Part shown: one piece after another, positions 1 through 8,519 of the stretch
Layout of the letters: each line of letters begins with the position of its first letter
Numbering within the stretch: position 1 is the stretch's first letter
From: Gammaproteobacteria bacterium
Lineage (GTDB): Bacteria; Pseudomonadota; Gammaproteobacteria; GCA-001735895
Length of the DNA stretch: 41,758 nucleotides
Assembly: GCA_009937625.1 (NCBI GenBank)
Contig: JAACFA010000015.1
Span: 1 to 41,758 of the forward strand
Reading direction: 5' to 3'
Translations under genes and position numbers: made by a program
The notes under the pieces: model-generated
What the model was told of the DNA's origin: nothing
Database searches by the model: none
Seen by the model: the letters and a program-made list of their open reading frames with translations, nothing else

Positions 1-181
1 CCAGCAGGCCCGCTTCGACCATGACTTTTAAATGGCGCGATACGCGCGGTTGGCTTTGCCCGAGAATCTTTACCAGTTCCGAAACGCTGAGTTCCCCGCG
101 CGCGCACAGTGCCAGGATGCGCAGTCGCGTATGTTCTCCCGCGGCGCGCAAACCGACTAACAAGGCATCAAGTGTTTGCAT
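1..181 (-). CDS. ArsR-family transcriptional regulator, N-terminal part (SahR-like candidate)
   Basis: The reverse strand reads MQTLDALLVGLRAAGEHTRL and continues as an ArsR-type winged helix-turn-helix: 'RLRILALCARGELSVSEL' then the recognition helix 'LGQSQPRVSRHLKVMVEAGL'. The ATG is at 181 and the gene runs off the left window edge after about 60 codons, so whether it carries an effector or methyltransferase domain is unknown. It is transcribed divergently from metH, with only 61 bp between the two start codons and a perfect palindrome in that gap. In Proteobacteria, ArsR-family SahR proteins control methionine-cycle genes such as metH and sense S-adenosylhomocysteine. The SahR identity is inferred from position; ArsR-fold membership is seen directly. 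Confidence 0.85.
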   Translation of the reverse strand, partial: MQTLDALLVGLRAAGEHTRLRILALCARGELSVSELVKILGQSQPRVSRHLKVMVEAGLL

Positions 182-189
182 TTTAATTT

Positions 190-216
190 TATAATGATAT
201 AAAGATATCTTTATAT
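190..216. promoter_or_regulatory. Shared arsR/metH control region: -10 box and 20-bp palindromic operator
   Basis: Positions 197-216 read ATATAAAGATATCTTTATAT, a perfect 20-bp inverted repeat with no spacer. A perfect TATAAT (190-195, plus strand) lies immediately upstream, with no convincing -35. The palindrome sits between the divergent start codons of the ArsR-family gene (181) and metH (243), where a bound dimeric regulator would block both promoters. The AT-rich block stands out in GC-rich surroundings. The operator role is inferred from symmetry, position and ArsR biology. Confidence 0.7.
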
Positions 217-242
217 GTTAATTTATAAACTGAAGAAGTCAA

Positions 243-3200
243 ATGAAAAATTCCGACATTGGCACAGCGCTGCAACAACGTATCCTGCTACTCGATGGCG
301 CCATGGGTACGATGATTCAGTCACATTCTCTGGGCGAACAAGACTACCGCGGCGAGCGTTTTCGCGACTGGCCGGTGGAACTACGCGGCAATAATGACCT
401 GTTGTGCCTGACGCGGCCGGATATCATCCAGGATATCCACGAAACCTATCTCGAGGCCGGTGCCGATATCGTTGAAACCAACAGTTTTAACTCGACCCGA
501 ATTGCTCTGGCCGATTATCGGATGGAGTCGCTGACCGCGGAACTGAACGAGTCGGCGGCGCGACTGGCGCGTGCCGCGGTAGACCGCTTTAACGAGAAAG
601 CGCCCGGGCAACCGCGCTGGGTCGCCGGTGTGCTAGGGCCAACCAACCGCACCGCAAGCCTGTCGCCGAAGGTCAGCGACCCAGGTTATCGCAACGTCGA
701 TTTCGAACAACTGGTCGAAGCCTATCACGAGGCGGCCAGTGCATTGATTCGTGGCGGCGTCGACCTGCTGTTGGTTGAAACCGTGTTCGATACGCTGAAT
801 GCACGTGCGGCCATATTCGCGATCGAGACGCTGTTTGACGAAATCGAACGGCGCCTGCCGGTAATGATATCCGGCACGATTACCGACGCCTCCGGGCGCA
901 CGCTGTCGGGTCAAACCTGCGAGGCTTTCTGGCATTCGATTCGCCATGTCCGGCCGCTCGCGGTGGGACTGAACTGCGCGCTCGGCCCTGCCGAACTGCG
1001 CCAGTACATCGACCGGCTGGCGGGCATTGCGGATTGCTATGTCAGCGCGCATCCGAACGCCGGCTTGCCCAACGAATTCGGCGGCTACGATCAGGGCGCC
1101 GCCGACATGGCGGCGCATATCGGCGAATGGGCGAACGCCCGCGCATATCGAAGCGATGCGTGCCGCGGTCGACGGCTTAACACCCCGGGTGCCGGTGCCG
1201 CCTGAGCCAGGTTGCCACCTGTCCGGGCTGGAAGCATTCAGCATCGGCGCCGACTCGTTGTTCGTCAATGTCGGAGAACGCTGTAACGTTACCGGATCGG
1301 CGCTGTTCAAGCGCCTGATCATCGAGCAGGATTACGATGCGGCGCTCAAGCTGGCGCGCGAACAGGTCGACAATGGCGCGCAAATCATCGATATCAACAT
1401 GGATGAGGGATTGCTTGATTCGGTGTTGGCGATGCAATATTTTCTGAACCTGATCGCGTCCGAGCCCGATATCTCGCGCCTGCCGCTGATGATCGATTCG
1501 TCGCGCTGGGAAGTGATCGAGGCGGGATTGCGCTGTGTGCAAGGCAAATCGGTGGTCAACTCGATTAGCCTCAAGGCCGGTGAAGACGAGTTCCTGCGCC
1601 AGGCGAGGCTATGCCAGCGTTACGGCGCGGCGGTGGTGGTCATGGCATTCGACGAACGCGGGCAGGCCGATAGCATCGAACGACGCGTCGAAATCTGCGG
1701 CCGCGCCTATCACCTGTTGGTCGATGATCTTGGCTTCAATCCTGCCGACATTATCTTCGATCCCAATATTTTCGCGATCGCGACCGGTATGCCCGAACAC
1801 AACCATTTTGGCCTCGCATTTATCGAGGCGACGCGCGCGATCAAGGCACAGCTTCCGGGAGCGCTGGTCTCGGGCGGGTTGTCGAACGTGTCATTTTCGT
1901 TTCGCGGCAATAACCCGGTGCGCGAGGCGATCCACGCCGTTTTCCTGTATCACGCGATTCAGGCCGGCATGGACATGGGCATTGTCAACGCCGGGCAACT
2001 GGCAATCTACGCCGATATTCCTCCGGTCCTGCGCGAGGCGGTGGAAGACGTGGTGCTAAACCGTGATGCCAACGCCACCGAGCGCCTGCTGGCGATCGCC
2101 GACAGCTACCGCGAACAGGACAGCGAGGGTGAAATCGCCATGGCCGAATGGCGCACATGGCCGGTCGATCAGCGCCTGCAGCACGCGCTGGTCAAGGGTA
2201 TCGCGGACCATATCGAGCACGATACCGCCGAGGCCCTCCAGGTTGTCGAATCGCCGCTGAAACTGATCGAAGGGCCGCTGATGGACGGCATGAATATCGT
2301 CGGCGATTTATTCGGCGCCGGCAAAATGTTCCTGCCGCAGGTAGTCAAATCCGCGCGTGTCATGAAAAAAGCGGTGGCCTGGCTGGAACCGTTGATGCAG
2401 GCCGAGCAGGCAAAAGCCAGCTCCGCCGGTAAAGTTTTGCTCGCGACTGCGAAGGGCGACGTTCACGATATTGGCAAGAACATCGTTGGCGTGGTGCTGC
2501 AGTGCAATGGCTACGAGGTGATCGACCTCGGCGTGATGGTGCCAGCCGAGACCATCTTCAGGGCCGCGCGCGAACACCGGGTAGATCTGATCGGTATCTC
2601 CGGTCTGATTACGCCGTCGCTCGAGGAAATGAGCCACGTGGCGAAGGAGATGCAGCGCCAGGGATTCCAGATACCGCTACTGATAGGCGGCGCTACCACG
2701 TCGAAAATGCATACCGCTGTCAAGATTGCCCCGCATTACGAGCAACCCGTGGTTTATGTCCCGGACGCGTCGCGTTGCGTGGCAGTGGCGAGTCAGCTGC
2801 TAAGCGACCGCCGACGCGAAGAGTTCCTGGCGGGGCTCAACGAGGAGTACGGCCATTACCGCGAACGTTTTCAGGCCAGGCTCGAGCAGCGAGAGTTCCT
2901 GGGCCTGAGCGCGGCACGCTCGAATCGCCTGCAAACCGACTGGAAAAACTACCGCCCGCCCTTGCCGCAGCAACCTGGTATCCACAAGCTGACCGACTTC
3001 CCCATCGCCACACTGGTCGACTATATCGACTGGACCCCGTTCTTTAGCACCTGGCAGTTACGTGCAAAATTCCCGCGGGTACTGGAGCACGACGAATTCG
3101 GCGCCGAGGCGAGAAAGCTGTATGCGGACGCACAGTCGACGCTGGAAGAGTGGATAGACAGCGGCTGCATAAAAGCCAATGCGGTCTACGGTTTGCTGCC

Positions 3201-3906
3201 GGCCAACAGTGTCGATCATGACGATATCGAAATCTACGCCGATCGAGAGCGCAGCAGGGTGCTCGCCCGTGTCACCGGCCTGCGCCAACAGGCGGTGCAC
3301 CCGGGCGATCGCCCCAACCTGTCGTTGGCAGATTTCATCGCGCCACGCGAAACCAGCTGCAGTGACTACGTTGGCGCTTTCGCGGTTACCGCCGGCATCG
3401 GGCTCGACCGGCTAATCGCTCGGTACGAAAAGGACCACGACGTGTACCGCGTAATGATGGCAAAGGCGCTATGCGACCGGCTGGCCGAAGCCTTCGCCGA
3501 GTACCTGCACCAGCAAGTGCGTACCCGGGACTGGGGCTACGCTGACGACGAAAATCTCGACAACACCGCCCTGATTAAGGAGCAGTACCGCGGCATCCGA
3601 CCTGCGCCGGGTTACCCGGCAAATCCGGATCATCAGCAAAAAATCGTCATCTGGGAATTACTCGATGTCGAGGCCGTGACCGGTATCGGCCTGACAGAAT
3701 CGCTGGCAATGTGGCCCGCGGCTTCGGTAAGCGGCTGGTATTTTTCGCATCCGCAGTCGCAATATTTCGCGGTCGGTAAAATCGCGCGCGACCAGGTGGT
3801 CGACTACGCGCAGCGCCGGGCGACCACGCTCGCCGAGGCGGAACATAATCTGGCGCCCAATCTGGGTTACCTGCCTGCGGATCAAGATGAACTCGAAGTA
3901 GCCTGA
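243..3906 (+). pseudogene. metH: Cobalamin-dependent methionine synthase, frameshifted by an internal deletion
   Basis: MetH transfers a methyl group from methyl-tetrahydrofolate via cobalamin to homocysteine. All modules are recognisable in order: homocysteine-binding barrel (frame of 243, with 'DGAMGTMIQ' and the first zinc ligand in 'GLNCALG', Cys245), folate domain ('[11 protein letters not shown]', from about 1270), cobalamin cap and Rossmann domains ('GDVHDIGKN', near 2460) and the AdoMet-reactivation domain ('RPAPGYP', near 3600). The reading frame changes near 1140. Aligned to remembered E. coli MetH, only 4 nt (1140-1143) separate 'GEWANA' from 'HIEAMRAA', where about 45 nt are expected. 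The missing part is the 'VGGCCGTTP' segment carrying the other two zinc cysteines. The loss is therefore about 41 nt, out of frame. As written the gene cannot make an active enzyme; an assembly error is possible. The ATG at 243 follows a weak GAAGAAG ribosome site. Confidence 0.9.
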
Positions 3907-3979
3907 AGTCTTGCTAAATGACTGTTTTAGTGTCATAAATCCGCCCTTGCCAGCCTCCAATGTAAATTCCTGATACTCA

Positions 3980-5005
3980 ATGCCTAACCTGTTCGAACAA
4001 TTACTGGCTGAAAAGTCGTTTCTGCTTGCCGACGGCGCCACTGGCACCACCTTCTTCTCGATGGGTCTGCAAAGCGGCGACGCCCCTGAACTGTGGAATG
4101 CCGACCATCCCGATCGTGTCAGCAGGCACTACCAGGCTTTCGTCGACGCCGGTTCCGACCTGATTCTGACCAATAGTTTCGGCGGTACCCGCTACCGCCT
4201 GAAGTTACACAACGCCCAGGATCGCGTCACCGAACTGAACGTCGCCGCAGCGGCGATACTGCGCCAGGTCGTCGATAACGCCGGGCGGGATGTTGTCGTG
4301 GCGGGTTCGATCGGTCCTACTGGTGAAATCCTGGCGCCGCTCGGCACCCTCGAACCAGAAGCCGCGGTGGCGGCTTTCGCGGAGCAGGCCCTGGCGCTGG
4401 AACAGGGTGGCGCCGACGTCATCTGGGTCGAGACCATGTCATCGCGGGAAGAGGTCGAACTGGCGGTTCGGGGCGCACAGCAAACCGGTTTACCGATCGT
4501 GTTTACGATGAGCTTCGATACCAACGGCCGCACCATGATGGGAGTCGGCGCCGCCGACATGATGGGCCTGCATCATCGCCTCGGGGTGCACGCCTGTGGC
4601 ACCAACTGCGGCATCGGCGCCTCCGAGGTCGTCGCGACGATTCTGAACCTGCAGGCCAGCAAGCCCGAAGGTGAAGACCCGATCCTGGTGGCCAAGGCGA
4701 ATTGCGGCATCCCCGAGTTTATCGACGGTGAAATTCACTACAATGGGACGCCCGAGATCATGGCGCGTTACGCCGTCATGGCGCGCGACGCCGGGGCGCG
4801 CATCGTCGGCGGCTGCTGCGGCACCTCGGCCGAGCATGTCGCCGCAATGCGCCATGCGCTCGATACTATCGCGCCAGGCCCGGTACCGAGCATCGAAGAC
4901 ATCGCGCGCGAGCTCGGCGCCATCAGCGCCGGCGCGGCGGCCCAGGCCAGCGGCCAGCACCAAGTGAAGACGCGCGGCAGTTCACGCCGCCGACGCCGAC
5001 GCTAA
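3980..5005 (+). CDS. bmt: Homocysteine S-methyltransferase, betaine-homocysteine type
   Basis: A stand-alone homocysteine methyltransferase of 341 residues that makes methionine from homocysteine and a simple methyl donor, without cobalamin. The barrel is complete: 'LLADGATGTTFF' near the N-terminus, 'GSIGPTGE', and the three zinc cysteines, Cys210 in 'GTNCGIG' and Cys279-Cys280 in 'VGGCCGTSAEH'. It resembles betaine-homocysteine methyltransferases of marine bacteria; S-methylmethionine as donor cannot be excluded. It lies 73 nt downstream of metH on the same strand, so it could substitute for the broken MetH. The C-terminus ends in a basic tail of six arginines after a low-complexity Ala/Gln stretch. 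There is no strong ribosome-binding site before the ATG, but the homology starts at once, which supports this start. Confidence 0.85.
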   Translation: MPNLFEQLLAEKSFLLADGATGTTFFSMGLQSGDAPELWNADHPDRVSRHYQAFVDAGSDLILTNSFGGTRYRLKLHNAQDRVTELNVAAAAILRQVVDNAGRDVVVAGSIGPTGEILAPLGTLEPEAAVAAFAEQALALEQGGADVIWVETMSSREEVELAVRGAQQTGLPIVFTMSFDTNGRTMMGVGAADMMGLHHRLGVHACGTNCGIGASEVVATILNLQASKPEGEDPILVAKANCGIPEFIDGEIHYNGTPEIMARYAVMARDAGARIVGGCCGTSAEHVAAMRHALDTIAPGPVPSIEDIARELGAISAGAAAQASGQHQVKTRGSSRRRRRR

Positions 5006-5014
5006 TCACACCAG

Positions 5015-5083
5015 TCACCCCCGTGCAGGCGGGGATCTCTTAACACTACTTTGGCAGGGAATTCTCGCTTGCGCGGGAATGAC
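5015..5083. repeat. REP/dRS3-like palindromic intergenic repeat
   Basis: Two palindromic arms lie here. ACCCCCGTGCAGGCGGGGAT (starting near 5017) can fold on itself, and ATTCTCGCTTGCGCGGGAAT (5061-5080) pairs ATTCTCGC with GCGGGAAT apart from one wobble. The pattern 'cccc..gcgggga ... attcccgc...gcgggaatgac' is a familiar interspersed repeat of Proteobacteria, akin to Neisseria dRS3 and to REP elements. It fills the gap between two convergent genes (bmt and the ureohydrolase), a usual site for such repeats, and could serve as a bidirectional terminator. Only one copy is visible in this window. Confidence 0.65.
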
Positions 5084-5105
5084 TTCGACAAAATTTGGGC
5101 GTGCG

Positions 5106-6026
5106 TCAGCTACGGTACTCGACGCCGGGGAACACGCACAGCATCTCGAACAGCAGGTTGGCGGCAACCAGCGACGTGTTGCCGGAGATATCGTAGGCCG
5201 GCGCGACTTCGACCAGGTCACCGCCGACGAGATCGAGCCCGCGGCAGCCGCGCACGATCTCGAGCCCCTGGTGGACGGTCAGTCCCCCGATTTCGGGGGT
5301 GCCGGTGCCGGGCGCGTACGCCGGGTCGAGACCGTCGATATCGAAGGTCAGATAAACCGGCCCCGCCCCCAGCTGCTCACGTACCTCGGCCATCAATGGC
5401 GCCAGCGACCGGTACCCCCTCGGCCAGTCGAAATCCTCCGCTTCGTAACCGCTGGCACGCAGGCCTATTTGCACCATGCGTATCGGCTCGATCAGGCCTT
5501 CCTCGATCGCACGCCGAAACGGCGTCCCGTGCGCGACGCGCTCGCCGAACATGTGATCGTTGATATCCGCGTGCGCATCGACGTGCACGATCCCGAGCGG
5601 GCCGTGTTTCTTGTGCAGCGCTCGCAGTATCGGCAGTGAAATCGTATGGTCACCGCCGAGCGTCAGCGGCTTGCAGTCGTGTCCGAGGATTTCGTCGTAA
5701 GCCGCCTCGATGATGGCGACCGATTTCTGCAGATTGAAGGTATTGATCGCGACATCGCCAATATCGGCTACCTGCAGCGAGTCGAAGGGTGCCGCGCGGG
5801 TCGCCATGTTGTAGGGACGAATCAGGCAAGATTCGGCGCGAATCTGGCGCGGTCCGAAACGCGAGCCGCCACGATTCGAAGTGCCGATATCGAAGGGTAC
5901 GCCAACGAAACCGACATCGAGTCCCTCGGCGCTGACCGCATGCGGTAAACGCATCATCGTGGCGATCCCGCCGAAACGCGGCATCTCGTTACCGCCAAGT
6001 GGCTGATTGAACTGCTTTTCACTCAT
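5106..6026 (-). CDS. Agmatinase/guanidino-acid ureohydrolase family protein
   Basis: A manganese ureohydrolase that releases urea from a guanidino compound. The binuclear metal motifs are complete: 'GGDHTI', 'DAHADIND' and 'DIDGLDP', plus the N-terminal 'GVPFDIGTSNRGGSRFGP'. Length is typical at 306 residues. The start at 6026 is preferred over the in-frame ATG at 6038 because GGAG lies 6 nt before it. It is the last gene of a minus-strand run with a polar amino acid ABC importer (107-nt gap from the permease), so its substrate is probably what that importer brings in: agmatine, guanidinobutyrate or a related guanidino acid. Sequence reading alone cannot separate agmatinase from guanidinobutyrase or guanidinopropionase, so no symbol is given. 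Confidence 0.85.
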   Translation of the reverse strand: MSEKQFNQPLGGNEMPRFGGIATMMRLPHAVSAEGLDVGFVGVPFDIGTSNRGGSRFGPRQIRAESCLIRPYNMATRAAPFDSLQVADIGDVAINTFNLQKSVAIIEAAYDEILGHDCKPLTLGGDHTISLPILRALHKKHGPLGIVHVDAHADINDHMFGERVAHGTPFRRAIEEGLIEPIRMVQIGLRASGYEAEDFDWPRGYRSLAPLMAEVREQLGAGPVYLTFDIDGLDPAYAPGTGTPEIGGLTVHQGLEIVRGCRGLDLVGGDLVEVAPAYDISGNTSLVAANLLFEMLCVFPGVEYRS

Positions 6027-6145
6027 ATCTGACTCCATTTGCTTGCCGCCAGCCGAGCCGCTGTGATCGATTTTAATAGTAGGAACAAGCGTCCGAACTC
6101 ACCGACCCCGTCGTATCGATCATAGGGTTTAGGGTTCACGCCGAT

Positions 6146-6925
6146 CTAGACCCGGAAAGACGCGAGACCCTTCTTGGGTTTAACTTTGACCGCGTCTTGC
6201 GGATAGAGGTGCGCGAGCCAGTGTTTTTCCCAGATACGAAATCCTTTCGAGATCAGTAGCACGATGATCAGGTAAAGCACCGCGGCGGTGATAAAGCCCT
6301 CGTACGCGAGGTAATAGCGTCCATTGAGCCAGCGCCCGACGCCGAGCAAATCCTGGATGGTAATCGTGCTCGCAACCACCGAGCCGTGCAGCATGAAAAT
6401 CACTTCGTTGGAATAGGCCGGCAGCGCGCGCCGGAAAGCGCTCGGCAGCACGATGCGCCGCAGTCGCATCGAGTTGCTGAAACCGCAAGCCTTGGCGGCC
6501 TCGATTTCGCCCTTGCTGGTGGTAATGATCGAACCGCGCAGCAGTTCGGTGGTGTAGGCCGCGGTGTTCAGCGAAAACGCAATCAGCGCACAGTACCAGG
6601 CCTGCGACAGTACCGGCTGCCACAGGGCAGTTTCCCGAATCCACTCGAACTGCCCTAGGCCATAGTAAATCAGGTAAGTCTGCACCAGCAGCGGGGTGCC
6701 GCGAAACAGGTAGGTAAAAGCCCACACCGGTGCATTCAGAAACGGATTATTACCGGCGCGAATGATTGCCAACGGAATCGAAATTATACCGCCGATGATC
6801 AGCGACAGCCCGGTCAACTTCAGCGTTATCCAGGCGCCCAGCAGGAAGCGGTCGAAGTTTTGCGCGATCAGTACGATGTCGATCGGCGACCAGGTATCGA
6901 GGAACTGGATGATGGCTTCACCCAT
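6146..6925 (-). CDS. Polar amino acid ABC transporter permease, HisM type
   Basis: An inner-membrane permease of 259 residues. It has several hydrophobic segments, beginning at 'FLLGAWITLKLTGLSLIIGG', and the cytoplasmic coupling (EAA) loop 'GEIEAAKACGFSNSMRLRRI'. The family forms a heterodimer with a HisQ-type subunit to import lysine, arginine, ornithine or histidine. Its start overlaps the upstream permease gene by 8 nt, which implies translational coupling and a 1:1 complex. The C-terminus is basic ('VKVKPKKGLASFRV'). Substrate is inferred from the neighbouring ureohydrolase and from the LAO-like binding protein. Confidence 0.88.
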   Translation of the reverse strand: MGEAIIQFLDTWSPIDIVLIAQNFDRFLLGAWITLKLTGLSLIIGGIISIPLAIIRAGNNPFLNAPVWAFTYLFRGTPLLVQTYLIYYGLGQFEWIRETALWQPVLSQAWYCALIAFSLNTAAYTTELLRGSIITTSKGEIEAAKACGFSNSMRLRRIVLPSAFRRALPAYSNEVIFMLHGSVVASTITIQDLLGVGRWLNGRYYLAYEGFITAAVLYLIIVLLISKGFRIWEKHWLAHLYPQDAVKVKPKKGLASFRV

Positions 6926-7616
6926 CTTCCGACCTCACGATACCCTTACTGTATTTCTTGTCGAGCCAGCGCAGTCCGGCGTCGGATATCGCGGTCAGCA
7001 CCAGGTAAATCATCAGCACCGCGAACATGAAGGTAAACAACTGGCGCGTCGAGCGCCCCGCGACGAAGCCGTTGTAGACCACGTCCTGCAGGCCGATCAC
7101 CGAGACCAGCGCGGTCGACTTGATCTGCACCAGCCAGTTGTTGGAGAAACCGGGCAACGCGTAACGCACCATTTGCGGCCAGATGATGCGCCGGAAAATG
7201 GTGAAGCGCGACATGCCGCAGGCTACGCCGGCCTCGATCTGACCACGTGGAATCGCGAGAATCGCGCCGCGGAAGGTTTCGGTCATATAGCCGCCGAAGA
7301 CCACGCCGATAGTGCCGACACCGGCGGCGAACTGACTGATTTCGGCGTAATCCCACAAACCGGTCAGGCTACCGATCTGGTTAGCGAGTTCCTGCCCGCC
7401 GAAGAATACCAGCAGTATCAGCACCAGGTCGGGCACACCGCGCACGATGGTGGTGTAACCGGCAGCAGTCTTTTGCGCCAGCAGGTTCTTCGACAGCTTG
7501 GCCCAGGCGCCGAGCAGCCCGAACATGACCGCGATTAACAGTGACAACACCGCTAGCTTGACGGTCACCCAGGTGCCTGACAGCAGTTGCCCCTGGTATT
7601 CGATAATTAAATCCAC
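6918..7616 (-). CDS. Polar amino acid ABC transporter permease, HisQ type
   Basis: A 232-residue inner-membrane permease. It starts with a periplasmic segment and transmembrane helix ('LLSGTWVTVKLAVLSLLIAV'), and carries the EAA loop 'GQIEAGVACGMSRFTIFRRI'. It pairs with the next gene, which it overlaps by 8 nt. The start is GTG at 7616, preceded by AGGA about 10 nt upstream; no ATG fits the family N-terminus better. It is separated from the binding-protein gene by 66 nt that hold a strong hairpin, so permease output is likely lower than that of the binding protein. Confidence 0.88.
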   Translation of the reverse strand: MDLIIEYQGQLLSGTWVTVKLAVLSLLIAVMFGLLGAWAKLSKNLLAQKTAAGYTTIVRGVPDLVLILLVFFGGQELANQIGSLTGLWDYAEISQFAAGVGTIGVVFGGYMTETFRGAILAIPRGQIEAGVACGMSRFTIFRRIIWPQMVRYALPGFSNNWLVQIKSTALVSVIGLQDVVYNGFVAGRSTRQLFTFMFAVLMIYLVLTAISDAGLRWLDKKYSKGIVRSEDG

Positions 7617-7637
7617 GCCGCTGTTTTCCTGTCAGTC

Positions 7638-7671
7638 ACGCCCCGGCCAGGAATGCTGCTGGCCGGGACGT
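7638..7671 (-). other. Intercistronic hairpin between binding-protein and permease genes
   Basis: CCCGGCCAG (7642-7650) and CTGGCCGGG (7659-7667) form a perfect 9-bp stem around an 8-nt loop. ACG (7638-7640) and CGT (7669-7671) extend it after one mismatch. On the minus-strand transcript it falls just after the binding-protein stop codon and before the permease ribosome site. No U-run follows, so it fits an RNA-stabilising or attenuating element better than a full terminator. Comparable elements follow periplasmic binding-protein genes in other ABC operons, where binding protein is needed in excess. Confidence 0.6.
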
Positions 7672-7682
7672 GGATTTAAGGC

Positions 7683-8456
7683 TTAACCGCCAAAGATATC
7701 GAAATCGAAATACTTGGCGTTGATCTTCTGATAGGTACCGTTCGCGCGGATCGCCTTGATCGCCTTGTTCAGGTCATCGCGTAACTGGGTATCCGATTTA
7801 CGAACTGCCATACCGGCGCCGGGGCCGTGACAGGCTTCGTCATGCTGATCGCCGCCGACAAACTCGAAATCCTTACCGGCATCGGTCTTCAGGAAGCCAT
7901 CGTCAGCCGCGATCGAATCTGAAAACTGGGCGTCGATGCGACCGATCGCCAGGTCCTGGAAAACCTCGTCCTGGGTGCCGTAGAGCACCAGTTCGACATC
8001 AGGGAACATCTTTTCCATGTAACACTGATGCGTGGTACCGCGCTGCAATCCGATGCGCTTGCCCGCAAGCCCGCTCTTACTGATTTCGAGCCCTGAACCT
8101 TTTTTGGCGACGAATTTGGCCGGAGTGTTGTAGTACTTGTCGCTGAAATCGACGCGCTTCTTGCGCTCCTCGGTAATCGACATCGAGGCGATAATGGTAT
8201 CGAACTTCTTCGCCAGCAGCGCCGGAATCATACCGTCCCAATCCTGCTCGATCAGCACGCAGTTACGCTTCAGTTCGGCGCAAATCGCTTCGGCGATTTC
8301 GATATCGAATCCCTTCAGGGTTCCGTCAGACTCTTTCCAGGAAAACGGCGGGTAGGCGCCCTCGACGCCGACACGCAGATCGGCGGCCTGCACACTTCCC
8401 ATTCCGAGAACCAGTAGCGCAAGGCTCAGAGATGTGAATATTTTTCTGAACTTCAT
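7683..8456 (-). CDS. Periplasmic lysine/arginine/ornithine-type binding protein
   Basis: A 257-residue periplasmic solute-binding protein of family 3. The signal peptide (about 24 residues) has a basic start, the hydrophobic core 'SLALLVLGMGSVQA' and probable cleavage after 'VQA'. The mature part has the LAO/HisJ pattern: 'GAYPPFSWKESDGTLKGFDI', 'WDGMIPALLAKKFDTIIASM', 'SITEERKKRVDFS' and 'LQRGTTHQCYME'. The ATG has GAGGAAAT upstream at good spacing. Cysteines in 'CAELKRNC' and later could form the disulfide typical of this family. It captures a basic amino acid or guanidino compound for the permeases downstream. Confidence 0.88.
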   Translation of the reverse strand: MKFRKIFTSLSLALLVLGMGSVQAADLRVGVEGAYPPFSWKESDGTLKGFDIEIAEAICAELKRNCVLIEQDWDGMIPALLAKKFDTIIASMSITEERKKRVDFSDKYYNTPAKFVAKKGSGLEISKSGLAGKRIGLQRGTTHQCYMEKMFPDVELVLYGTQDEVFQDLAIGRIDAQFSDSIAADDGFLKTDAGKDFEFVGGDQHDEACHGPGAGMAVRKSDTQLRDDLNKAIKAIRANGTYQKINAKYFDFDIFGG

Positions 8457-8519
8457 GTTATTTCCTCACTTTGGTTGTGTTTCGCTGTGAAACATTCTTA
8501 ATTTATGCCCTTCGGGCGT

